NCBI GenBank assembly: GCA_964423875.1
Contig: CAYRGS010000007.1
Location: 1-64,000, forward strand
DNA: 64,000 bases
Origin: CAYRGS01 sp964423875
GTDB lineage: Bacteria; UBA8248; JACPRG01; G963555815
Direction: 5' to 3'
Shown here: positions 26,556 through 34,805 of the stretch, one piece after another
Numbering within the stretch: position 1 is the first letter of the stretch
Layout: every line of letters begins with the position of its first letter
Notes under the pieces: generated by a model
The model's database searches: none
Told to the model about the DNA's origin: nothing
What the model saw: only the letters and a program-made list of their open reading frames with translations
Program-made: the position numbers and the translations under genes

Positions 26556-27540
26556 ACGGGCGGGATCGACCCGGATCGGTGCGAAACAAGCCGCGCCGCT
26601 AAAATCCGCGAAGGCCGGGAGCCGGTCTGCGAGGTCCGGGCCAGCGGGAAATTCCGGCCGGACGAGAAAAAGCGCCCGCCGCGCGGCGCCCGTCCCGAAC
26701 CACAACCACGTTTCGCCCATCTCCGAGCTCGAGATCAACGCCCCCCTTGTCGAGCGGCTTCTCGTAGGGTTCATCGAGAACGTTGTCCGGAAGACGGGTT
26801 TCGCCCGGGTGGTCATCGGCCTGTCGGGCGGGGTGGATTCCGCCCTGTGCGCTTACTTGGCCGCCAAGGCCCTGGGTCGGGAGAACGTGACGGCCGTTGT
26901 CATGCCCTACCGCCTCAGCAGTCCCGAGAGCGTCGCGCACGCCCGCCTGGTGCTCAAGAAGACGCGGGTCAAGTCCATGACAGTGGACATCTCCGACATG
27001 GTGGACGCCTACTTCGCCCGGTTTCCCGAGATCAACGGCATGCGGAAGGGCAACAAGATGGCCCGGGAGCGGATGACGATTCTCTACGACCAGTCGGCCG
27101 CCCTGGGGGCGCTCGTCCTGGGGACGAGCAACAAATCGGAGTTGCTCCTGGGGTACGGCACGCTCTACGGCGACATGGCGCACGCCCTGAATCCCCTGGG
27201 AGACCTGTACAAGACGCAAGTCTGGCAGCTCGCGGCACACATGCGGGTGCCGGAGGAAATCGTCGGCAAAGCGGCCAGCGCGGACCTGGTCGTCGGCCAG
27301 ACGGACGAGGACGACCTGGGCTTCAAATACGCCGACGTGGACGCGCTCCTCTACCACCTTATCGACCTGCGCTGCTCGCGCGAGGAGCTTGTGAAGAAGG
27401 GCTTCGCCCCCGAATTCATTGACCGGGTGGACCGCCTCGTCCGGATAAACCAGTACAAACGCCGCCCCCCCGTCATCGCCAAAGTCTCCAGCCGCACCAT
27501 CGACCGGGATTTCCGGTATGCGCGGGATTGGGGGATTTAG
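26536..27540 (+). CDS. nadE: NAD+ synthetase with basic N-terminal extension
   Basis: Last step of NAD synthesis: amidation of deamido-NAD with ATP. 334 residues. The ATP pyrophosphatase loop SGGVDS is at 97-102 in VIGLSGGVDSALC, with LGTSNKSELLLGYGTLYGD and LNPLGDLYKTQV further on. Residues 1-55 are an unusual low-complexity basic tail (KSAKAGSRSARSG) that is not part of the enzyme fold. Another in-frame start may be used that omits it, but the ATG at 26536 overlaps the preceding amidase gene and fits coupled translation. Confidence 0.93.
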   Translation: MKMPASKRAGSTRIGAKQAAPLKSAKAGSRSARSGPAGNSGRTRKSARRAAPVPNHNHVSPISELEINAPLVERLLVGFIENVVRKTGFARVVIGLSGGVDSALCAYLAAKALGRENVTAVVMPYRLSSPESVAHARLVLKKTRVKSMTVDISDMVDAYFARFPEINGMRKGNKMARERMTILYDQSAALGALVLGTSNKSELLLGYGTLYGDMAHALNPLGDLYKTQVWQLAAHMRVPEEIVGKAASADLVVGQTDEDDLGFKYADVDALLYHLIDLRCSREELVKKGFAPEFIDRVDRLVRINQYKRRPPVIAKVSSRTIDRDFRYARDWGI

Positions 27541-27936
27541 CCCGATTGGGTCAGGAATTTAGCTTTGCTTTTGTCCCTTCTATGACCTCGTAGCCGTGTG
27601 GCTTCAAACCCGCTTGACCTAAAATCCGCTTGGCACGCCCGAAAACGATGAACGAGCCCGCCGTCTCACAAAGAATTTGCTGGATTCGCACGATCAGCGC
27701 TAGGGTCATGCGCAGGCCGAAGGAAGGGGCTGGTAAAGGGGTCAACCGACTCGCGCTCGGGGCCCTTACTAAGGAAAGTGCCGACGCTCAGTCAGATGTA
27801 AGGACGAATCTCCGCACCCGCCCCCGAACATATGCCTATGTGGACGCCATGTTTCGCCCAGGCTAGACGCCTGGGTCCTATGATTTTTTCTTTTTTGAAA
27901 TCCGCGGTAACTGTGGATTAAAAAGTCTGACCCCGC
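27541..27936. other. nadE-dcd convergent intergenic region
   Basis: 396 bases between convergent genes. It holds a degenerate sequence around 27608-27645 similar to one at 28741-28780, and a terminator-like hairpin at 27857-27896. Small frames in it have no recognisable features. TGTGGATTA near 27913 is one base off a DnaA box. Confidence 0.5.
27857..27896 (+). terminator. Terminator-like hairpin with T tracts
   Basis: CCCAGGC/GCCTGGG perfect 7-bp stem with loop TAGAC (27857-27875), followed 8 bases later by TTTTTTCTTTTTT (27884-27896). The stem-to-T distance is longer than ideal. It lies between convergent nadE and dcd. Confidence 0.45.
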
Positions 27937-28491
27937 TCACATCTTCGGCAGCGTCACGCCGACCTGGGATTGATACTTGCCTTTCCGGTCGGCGTAAGAG
28001 ACCTCGCACACCTCGTCGCTTTCGAAGAACAGGACTTGGGCGATCCCTTCGTTGGCGTAGATCTTGGCGGGCAGGGGCGTTGTGTTGGAGATCTCGAGCG
28101 TCACGAAACCCTCCCATTCGGGCTCGAAGGGGGTGACATTGACGATGATCCCGCAGCGCGCGTACGTGGATTTGCCGACGCAAAGCGTCAGGATGTTCCG
28201 GGGAATCCGGAAATACTCCACCGTCCGGGCCAGGGCGAAGGAATTCGGTGGGACGATGCAGGCATCACCCTTTCTGTTCACAAAAGCCTTTTCATCAAAC
28301 GCCTTCGGGTCGACGATGGAGCTGTCGACGTTCGTGAAGACCTTGAACTCGTCGGAGACGCGGATGTCGTACCCGTAGGAAGACAGACCGTATGAGATCG
28401 CTCCGTTTCGGACCTGCCCCTCCCGAAAAGGCTCGATCATCCCCTGTTCATTCGCCATCCGCTTGATCCAGCGGTCGGACTTGATGCTCAT
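27937..28491 (-). CDS. dcd: dCTP deaminase
   Basis: Converts dCTP to dUTP for thymidylate synthesis. 184 residues from ATG 28491. Family marks: SYGLSSYGYDIRV, the nucleotide-binding loop GKSTYARCG and the catalytic-glutamate segment EGFVTLEISNTTPLP. The frame is open up to 28611, but the conserved start is MSIKSDRWIKRMA. Its 5' region carries two direct repeats (28609-28620, 28641-28652). It pairs logically with the ThyX-like fragment at 61802, as dUMP from dUTP feeds ThyX. Confidence 0.95.
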   Translation of the reverse strand: MSIKSDRWIKRMANEQGMIEPFREGQVRNGAISYGLSSYGYDIRVSDEFKVFTNVDSSIVDPKAFDEKAFVNRKGDACIVPPNSFALARTVEYFRIPRNILTLCVGKSTYARCGIIVNVTPFEPEWEGFVTLEISNTTPLPAKIYANEGIAQVLFFESDEVCEVSYADRKGKYQSQVGVTLPKM

Positions 28492-29111
28492 GACCCCGTT
28501 CCGCCTTTCTTCCTGTTTCCTGATGGTTTCATCAGAGGGATTGTCAGCCACTGTCCTGGCCATTTGAGGGATTCCCGCGGCCGAATTTCCCCAAAATGCG
28601 AAGTTTTCCACAGGATGTTGATATCTCGTGGATAAGAAAACACAAGATGTTGTAGCATGTCAAGAGAAAAGAACGCAAGTGATGACAAGAGACCCGTATT
28701 CTATCGGGCATCACTTTGTCCTTGCGGTCGCTCGACTTCTGACCAAGCTGACCCAAAATCCACCGAACGCGCCAGAAAACCAAAAATTAAAGTTCTGACC
28801 CCTTTGTTGAGCGATTGGGTTGGAAGAGATGCGGCCAGGAGTTTGATTATTGGATGGTTCGCCACCGACTCTTTTCTACCGTGAAATCCATGTAATTCAC
28901 GCAATGGTCGGTTTTCCGAGCGAATACCAATAATCGACTACACCCACCCGGAAGGCCTTGTTTTTCTATCTACCATCCCGCGTGAATAGCTGTTATCCCC
29001 CGGAAAATCCCACAAAATTACCCAAAATTGGTTATATTTTGACCTGCCGGTGACATAATTGAAAGGTCCGGGATTTCGCTTGTAGGTAGCAGGTAAACAA
29101 TGGAGGAGGCC
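28492..29111. other. Divergent dcd-tetR intergenic region
   Basis: 620 bases, AT-rich for this genome. Contents: direct repeats CACAGGATGTTG (28609-28620) and CACAAGATGTTG (28641-28652) with 32-base periodicity; TTGACA on the minus strand at 28663-28658 as a possible dcd -35; DnaA-box-like TTTTCCACA (28604-28612) and CGTGGATAA (28627-28635); and a degenerate repeat at 28741-28780. No gene is supported. Confidence 0.5.
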
Positions 29112-29807
29112 ATGCCGGAAAAGGTTTCGAACCGGACGGCGGAATCGGGAACGAATCGCCCCTCGAATGAGCCCGTCCGAATCCGGAACCGTGTGGCGAC
29201 TCGGGAGAAGCTCATCCGGGCTGTCGGGGCGCTTTTGGCGCGGGAAGGTTTCAAGGGGCTTGGCGTGAATGCGGTCGCCAAAGAGGCGGGTGTGGACAAG
29301 GTCCTCATCTACCGTTATTTCGGCGGATTGTCGGAGCTTTTGGCGGTGTATGGCCGGGAAGAGGACATCTGGCCGTCCGGCGAGGACTTGATGGGCGCCG
29401 ACCCGGATGCGTTCCGCCGCATGCCCCCGTCCGCCCGCGCGGCGCTGGCGGCGGTCAACTACCTCGGCGCCATCCGACGGCGGCCGGTAACTCGGCAGCT
29501 CCTGGCTTGGGAGATGACCGAGCGTAACGACCTGACCGCCGCGTTCGGGGAATTGCGCGAGACGAGGACGCGGGAGTTGATCGAGAGGCTTGAATTGAAG
29601 GAAGAAGACAACGCTGACGCGGAGGCTGTCCTTGCACTCATCCTGGGGGCTGTGGATTACCTGGTGACTTTGTCCCGGGCGCCTCGCTGGTATGCGGGCA
29701 TCGACCTGGGCTCCCTGAGTGGATGGAAGCGGGTTGTGGACGCGATCGAGCTGATTTTCGACCGGACGATGAAAGTGAAGGGGTCGCCTGACGAACGGTT
29801 GCCGTAG
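29112..29807 (+). CDS. TetR/AcrR-family transcriptional regulator
   Basis: 231 residues from ATG 29112, which has an excellent GGAGGAGG at 29102-29109; an earlier ATG at 29100 would overlap that site. Residues 1-30 are a polar leader. The TetR helix-turn-helix follows: TREKLIRAVGALLAREGFKG, VNAVAKEAGVDKVLIYRYFG, ending at about residue 71. The remainder is the helical ligand-binding domain. The upstream intergenic region is the likely operator. Its targets and ligand are not visible; the divergent dcd is an unlikely target. Confidence 0.9.
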   Translation: MPEKVSNRTAESGTNRPSNEPVRIRNRVATREKLIRAVGALLAREGFKGLGVNAVAKEAGVDKVLIYRYFGGLSELLAVYGREEDIWPSGEDLMGADPDAFRRMPPSARAALAAVNYLGAIRRRPVTRQLLAWEMTERNDLTAAFGELRETRTRELIERLELKEEDNADAEAVLALILGAVDYLVTLSRAPRWYAGIDLGSLSGWKRVVDAIELIFDRTMKVKGSPDERLP

Positions 29808-29930
29808 TTCTCATCAGCCTTTTCGTGTCACTAGGCCGTGATAAAGCTTTTCGTGAAGATCACACAAGATTGGGAGACTGAACACTGCGGGACCCCGGCT
29901 GAGCTCTTCAGGGAAGAATCGTCCGCCCCG

Positions 29931-30440
29931 TCACCCCCCGCCCCGGGCAAATTGGTAAGAGGTCTTGATGATATTCATGATCAGGCCCAGCTCCGCCTCG
30001 TCCCGTGGGCCGAAGACCATGACGGCGCTTTCGGGGAGGCGCCCGGAGGCCACCAGCGGGTGCGGCTCCCCCTATCCCTTCTAGGACCGCTCCCGGAACC
30101 AAGATGATGCTGGGACGGCGATCCACTTGGGGAAGTTCGAAGGCCCGGTCTTTCAGCAGCGCGTAAACGTTCGCTGGCGGGCTCTGGTCCAGTTGCTGGT
30201 TCGGGGGGCGCTTGGGGATGTCTTCGGTTTCTCTCCGGCGAGATAGGGCAGGGACAGCATGGCGACCTCCAGGCTGGCGACGACGACGGTTCGGACAATC
30301 GCAACGCCGCTTTTGATCAACACTGGAATCCCGAAGGTAGCACAAAACCGCTCCACGAGACCGGGAACCAATTGAGCGGAATACGGACCGGTGCCTCTCT
30401 GGAGAATGGACATCTCCACCGCGAAATTGGTGTGAAAATG
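29931..30440 (-). pseudogene. Decayed gene, unidentified, at least two frameshifts
   Basis: Coding-like pieces lie in successive minus-strand frames: GPYSAQLVPGLVERFCATFG with hydrophobic KSGVAIVRTVVVASLEVAML (about 30419-30240), then QSPPANVYALLKDRAFELPQ with RRPSIILVPGAVLEGIG (about 30240-30095), then HPLVASGRLPESAVMVFGPR with EAELGLIMNIIKTSYQFARG to a TGA at 29933-29931. No single frame covers it. I do not recognise the family. It lies just downstream of the EamA gene and would be the last member of that minus-strand run. Sequencing errors could mimic the shifts. Confidence 0.5.
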
Positions 30441-30444
30441 GAGA

Positions 30445-31308
30445 TCACCCCAGCGAGATACTGAACGCTCCCGCTACGACGAGGACGCCCCCCACAACCA
30501 CCTTGAGGCTCACCTTCTCCTCGGTTTGAAGGAAAAGGCGGCTCAGAATGACCGCAAAGAGCGGGTTCGTGGCAACGAGCGGCGAAACGAGGCTGACCAT
30601 ATCTTGGTTGAGGGCGACAAAGAGAAGAACGTAGGAGACGCACACGAGCAGACCGGCCCCGATAAAGAGCCAGAAGCTTTTCCAGGGCAACAAAATCTTC
30701 TCGCGATTTTTTGAAACCCAGAAGGACAGGTAAAGGGCCAACATGGAAGTCGTCGCCACAAGAGCGGCCCCGGCCAAGGGAAACGGAATGTCCCGGAGAC
30801 CGACCTTGCTGAAAATGTCCCGTAGCGCGAAACAAAGCGCCGCCCCCAATGGAAGCAGGATCGTCCATTTCGCCCACCTGTCGCCCGAAATCCGGGAGGC
30901 GTTCAACGCCGCCACGCCGAGCACAACCGCGACGGCGCCGGTGATGATGCCCGGCGAGGGGCGCTCTCCCAGGAAGATCACGGCTATGCTCACCGCGAAC
31001 AGGGGCATCGCGCCCACGAGGGCGGCCGATCGGGCCAGGCCCATGCGCGCGATCCCGCCGTACAGGAGCATTCTGGCCAAACTGGGCGCGAATAATCCCC
31101 CCAGGATGAAAGGCCACGCAGCGAGCGACGCAAGGGGACGGATCGGAGAGAACAAGAGGGCCAATACCCATAACCCTAGGGCGTTGACCACGACGTTGAC
31201 CGCGACGGCCGACGAGGGGTTGGACCGGCCCAGGCCGAGCCTGACCAGAAAGTGGGACAGGGCGTAGCATAGGCCCGCCCCAAGCCCGAGGGTCGCCGCG
31301 AGCGGCAT
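30445..31308 (-). CDS. EamA/DMT-family membrane transporter
   Basis: 287 residues made of two repeated five-helix EamA units, about ten membrane helices in all (SAALVGAMPLFAVSIAVIFLGE in the first; PLVATNPLFAVILSRLFLQTEE in the second; both end in the conserved P-x-F-x-x-x-x-x-x-x-x-L-x-E pattern). Likely a metabolite exporter or permease in the inner membrane; substrate unknown. It follows a methyltransferase gene in the same direction after 54 bases and may belong to the formate dehydrogenase transcript. Confidence 0.9.
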   Translation of the reverse strand: MPLAATLGLGAGLCYALSHFLVRLGLGRSNPSSAVAVNVVVNALGLWVLALLFSPIRPLASLAAWPFILGGLFAPSLARMLLYGGIARMGLARSAALVGAMPLFAVSIAVIFLGERPSPGIITGAVAVVLGVAALNASRISGDRWAKWTILLPLGAALCFALRDIFSKVGLRDIPFPLAGAALVATTSMLALYLSFWVSKNREKILLPWKSFWLFIGAGLLVCVSYVLLFVALNQDMVSLVSPLVATNPLFAVILSRLFLQTEEKVSLKVVVGGVLVVAGAFSISLG

Positions 31309-31362
31309 GTCAAGAAACCTGAACAGGTTCGGGAGGCGACATTCGGGCGGCCCGGTCCGGGG

Positions 31363-31938
31363 CTATTTCCTGACGCCGAGAACGATGTAGTTGGCCCGGT
31401 CCGGTCTCGACGATCCCGCGGGCCGCAAGCCGGCCGCGCGGAAGAAGGTCTTCATCTTCGCTTGCCCGATTCGCTCGGAGAGCGGCGGGCCCTTCTCGGT
31501 TTTCACCGCAGCCCACTCGTAGACCGCCAGAACCCCCCCGCGCCGCAGGACCCGGGCACCCTCGGCCAGAAGGCGCGGGGGATCGTCCACCTCGTGCAGG
31601 ACGTAGTTCATCATGCAGAAATCCGTACACGCCGGGGCGAACGGAACCTGGTACGTCCTGGATCTCTTGGTTGTTATGTTCGTGCGGCCGTCGGCCGATG
31701 CCCTCTGCCTCGCCGCCGCCAGCATCCTGGGGGAGATGTCGCAGGCGTAGACCCGGGCGGCGGGTCCGGTGATCCGGGCCGCCGGGAGCGTCCAAAACCC
31801 GGGACCGCATCCGATGTCCGCCACGTCCATCCCCCGCTTGAGGCCCATCATTCTCAGCGTCTTGAAGGGGGGACACCGCCTAAAGCGCTGAGGCCTGACG
31901 AGGCGGGCCAGTTCTTCCGGCGGGAAGATCCAGGTCAC
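31363..31938 (-). CDS. Class I SAM-dependent methyltransferase
   Basis: 191 residues, UbiE/Methyltransf_11 type. SAM motif I is VADIGCGPGFWTL (from residue 39), followed by VYACDISPRMLAAA and the MMNYVLHEVDDPPRLLAEGARVLRRGG segment. Eighteen bases downstream of the formate dehydrogenase alpha gene, so it is probably co-transcribed. Substrate unknown. Confidence 0.88.
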   Translation of the reverse strand: MTWIFPPEELARLVRPQRFRRCPPFKTLRMMGLKRGMDVADIGCGPGFWTLPAARITGPAARVYACDISPRMLAAARQRASADGRTNITTKRSRTYQVPFAPACTDFCMMNYVLHEVDDPPRLLAEGARVLRRGGVLAVYEWAAVKTEKGPPLSERIGQAKMKTFFRAAGLRPAGSSRPDRANYIVLGVRK

Positions 31939-31956
31939 GATGAAAGTTCCATTTGT

Positions 31957-34731
31957 CTATTCCGCCTCGACCCGGACGGCGCAATACTTGAATTCGGGGA
32001 TCTTCCCGTAAGGGTCCAGGGCGTCGATGGTCAGGAGGTTGGCCGCGGCCTCTTCGAAGTGGAAGGGGATGAACACCGAGCCCCGGGGCGTGTGGTCTGT
32101 TCCGACGGCCTTGAGCCGGATCTCTCCGCGCCGGGAGGAAACGCGGACGAACCCGCTGTCTTTGGCCCCCCTCCTCCCCCCCCTCACGGCCTCCAGGTCG
32201 TCTGGATGCATCTCGACCAGGGCCTCGGGCTGGATGCCGTCCAGGGCTTTTGAGCGCCGAGTCATGACGCCGGTGTGCCAGTGCTCGAGCATGCGGCCCG
32301 TGTTGAGGACGAATGGGTATTCCTCGTCTTCGACCTCGAAGGCCGGCTTCCACTCGCAGGCCACGAGCTTGCCCCGGCCGCTCGGGAACGTCTCCTCGAA
32401 CAGAATGCTCGTCCCCGGGTGGTTCTCATCAGGGCAGGGCCAGTTGATCCCGCCTTCCCGCTCGAGGCGGTCGTACGTGATGCCCGCCACCGTGGGCGTG
32501 ACGGTCCGGATCTCTTTAAAGATGTCTTCGACCGTGCCGTACTTCATGGGATACCCCATCCGGGTCCCCATCTCCGCCACGACCTCCCAGTCCGTCCGGG
32601 CCTCTCCGGGCGGCTCCAGGGCCTTCCGGCCAAGCTGCACCCGGCGGTCGGTGTTCGTGTACGTCCCCGTCTTTTCCGGAAACGCCGTTGCCGGAAGGAC
32701 GACGTCCGCGTAGCGGGCCGTCTGCGTCAGGAAGATGTCTTGGACGACAAGAAACTCCATGGCCGCGAGGGCCTCCCTGACCTTGTTGGTGTTGGGGTCG
32801 GAGAGGAAGGGGTTCTCGCCCATGATGTACATACCCTTGATCTGTCCTTCGAGCGCCCCGTGCATGATCTCCACGACCGTCAGCCCCGGCTGGTCGCTCA
32901 GCGGGACCCCCCACGCCTTCTCGAACTTGGCCTTCACCTCGGGGCTTTTGACCGATTGGTAGTCCGTATAGACAATCGGAATGAGACCGACGTCCGAGGC
33001 CCCTTGGACATTGTTCTGTCCCCGGAGGGGATGGAGGCCCGTCCCAGGGCGGCCGAGGTTTCCGGTCACCAGCGCCAGGTTCACCAGGCAACGCGCGTTG
33101 TCCGTCCCGGTGGTGTGCTGGCTGATTCCCATCCCCCAGAAGGTGATGGCCCGCTCGGCCGAGCCGTACACGCGGGCGACCTCCTCGATGAGCCCGGCCT
33201 TTACGCCGGTAATCTTCTCGACGCGCTCGGGGGGGTAAGACGCCACGGTCCGGCGGAGCGCCTCGACGCCCTCGGTCCGCCGGGCGATGAACGCCTCGTC
33301 CTCGAGCCCGTCCCGGAAGATGACATGGAGCATCCCGTTGAAAAAGGCTACGTCCGTGCCCGGTTTGAAGCCGACGTAAAGGTCGGCGCAGCGGGCGAGG
33401 GAGACCTTTCGCGGGTCGACGACGATGAGCCGCGTGCCCGCCTCGTGCGCCTCTTTCATGAACGTCGCGGCCACGGGGTGATTCGCCTCGGTGTTGGAGC
33501 CGGCCACCAGGGCCACGTCGGCCAGGGCCACGTCGGCGAACACGTTCGACACCGCGCCGCTGCCGATCTGCTCCATCAGCGCGGCCACCGATGAGGCGTG
33601 ACAGAGCCGGGTGCAGTGGTCCACGTTGTTGGTGCCGAAAACGGCCCGGACCAGTTTCTGAAAGAGGTAGTTGTCCTCGTTTGAGCACTTCGCCGAGCCG
33701 AACCCGGCCAGGGCGGAGGGGCCGTGTGCGTCCCGGATGGCCGCGAGCGCGCCGGCCGCCTTCTCCATGGCCTCATCCCAGGAGGCCTCCCGAAAGGCGT
33801 CCATCGGGTCGTCCAGCGCGCCGGGGTCCTTGGGAACCCCCTCCTTGCGGATGAGCGGGACGGTCAGGCGGTCTTTGTGGTGTGCGTAGTCGTAGCCGTA
33901 CCGGCCCTTGACACAGAGCCGGCCGTGGTTGACCGGGCTTTCCCGGCCCGTGACGCCGACGATCCGGTTGTCCTCGACGTGATAGGTGATCGAGCAGCCG
34001 ACGCCGCAATAGGGACAAAGCGAGTCTACCGCCCGGGCGGTCTCCGTCCGCTCCGCCACCAGCGGTTTCTCGGTCAAGGCCCCGGTTGGACAGGCAGCCG
34101 CGCATTCTCCGCATGCCACGCACGTGGACTCTCCCATGGGCAGGTCGAAATCAAAGCCTATCTTGGCGAGGAACCCTTTCCCGCTTCGGCCGATGACGTC
34201 GTTGGACTGGAGGTCGGCGCAGGCGCGGATGCAGCGGTCGCACAGGATGCAGGCGCTGTGGTCGACGTCGATCACCTTGGAGGAAACGTCGCGGCCGTTC
34301 GCCCGGGCCCTCGGCGCGAGCCGCGACTCCGTCACGCCCAGGCGCTCGGCCAGGACCTCGAGCTCGCAGTCGCGGGTCTTGCGGTGTCTTTCGCAAGGCG
34401 CCGGGTGATCCGCCATGAGGAGCTCGACGAGCATGCGCCGGGCGTTTTTCACCCGATCGGAATTCGTCCGGACGGTCATCCCGGCCTCGGCCTCCCGGCA
34501 GCAGGAGGCCGCCAGGACGCGCGCGCCCTCCACCTCGACGGCGCAGACCCGGCAGACGCCCACCGGGCTCAGGTCGGACTGGTGGCACAGGGTCGGGATC
34601 TCCCTCTCCCGCCCTCCCCCTCCCCCCCCGCCGAACCGGGCGGCGTCGTAGAGCGTCGTCCCTTCGGGGACGGTGACAGCCTGACCGTCGATGTTCAGCG
34701 TGAGGGTCTTGACGGCTTCCGCAGTGGCCAT
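31957..34731 (-). CDS. Molybdopterin formate dehydrogenase alpha subunit (FdsA/FdhF type)
   Basis: Oxidises formate to CO2 at a bis-molybdopterin centre. 924 residues. Order of domains: NuoG-like N terminus with [2Fe-2S] cysteines (C49, C60, C63, C78), a His/Cys cluster motif around 109-123, two [4Fe-4S] ferredoxin motifs CILCDRC (161-167) and CVACGEC (204-210), then the catalytic subunit with CPYCGVGC (239-246). The Mo ligand is C377 in HCTRLCHASS, a cysteine rather than selenocysteine. A poly-glycine insertion (residues 34-40) coded by a G run interrupts the first Fe-S domain. AAAGGAAACC precedes ATG 34731. The partner gene for NAD reduction is immediately upstream. Confidence 0.94.
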   Translation of the reverse strand: MATAEAVKTLTLNIDGQAVTVPEGTTLYDAARFGGGGGGGREREIPTLCHQSDLSPVGVCRVCAVEVEGARVLAASCCREAEAGMTVRTNSDRVKNARRMLVELLMADHPAPCERHRKTRDCELEVLAERLGVTESRLAPRARANGRDVSSKVIDVDHSACILCDRCIRACADLQSNDVIGRSGKGFLAKIGFDFDLPMGESTCVACGECAAACPTGALTEKPLVAERTETARAVDSLCPYCGVGCSITYHVEDNRIVGVTGRESPVNHGRLCVKGRYGYDYAHHKDRLTVPLIRKEGVPKDPGALDDPMDAFREASWDEAMEKAAGALAAIRDAHGPSALAGFGSAKCSNEDNYLFQKLVRAVFGTNNVDHCTRLCHASSVAALMEQIGSGAVSNVFADVALADVALVAGSNTEANHPVAATFMKEAHEAGTRLIVVDPRKVSLARCADLYVGFKPGTDVAFFNGMLHVIFRDGLEDEAFIARRTEGVEALRRTVASYPPERVEKITGVKAGLIEEVARVYGSAERAITFWGMGISQHTTGTDNARCLVNLALVTGNLGRPGTGLHPLRGQNNVQGASDVGLIPIVYTDYQSVKSPEVKAKFEKAWGVPLSDQPGLTVVEIMHGALEGQIKGMYIMGENPFLSDPNTNKVREALAAMEFLVVQDIFLTQTARYADVVLPATAFPEKTGTYTNTDRRVQLGRKALEPPGEARTDWEVVAEMGTRMGYPMKYGTVEDIFKEIRTVTPTVAGITYDRLEREGGINWPCPDENHPGTSILFEETFPSGRGKLVACEWKPAFEVEDEEYPFVLNTGRMLEHWHTGVMTRRSKALDGIQPEALVEMHPDDLEAVRGGRRGAKDSGFVRVSSRRGEIRLKAVGTDHTPRGSVFIPFHFEEAAANLLTIDALDPYGKIPEFKYCAVRVEAE

Positions 34732-34805
34732 CGTCGGGTTTCCTTTCTGTTTCGAAGGCGCTCAGGGGTGGTTCTATCCCGCGCTGACGGATGGATGGAC
34801 GCTCT

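Noticed and set aside
27551..27745. 64-codon minus-strand frame downstream of nadE
   Set aside because: No ribosome site or family features; its only notable part is the degenerate repeat shared with 28741-28780.
28785..28805. CTGACCCC words near 27915 and 28795 as transposon ends
   Set aside because: Too short and without matching inverted partners or a transposase.
33603..33612. Selenocysteine formate dehydrogenase
   Set aside because: The Mo-ligand position (C377) is a normal cysteine codon; no in-frame TGA.
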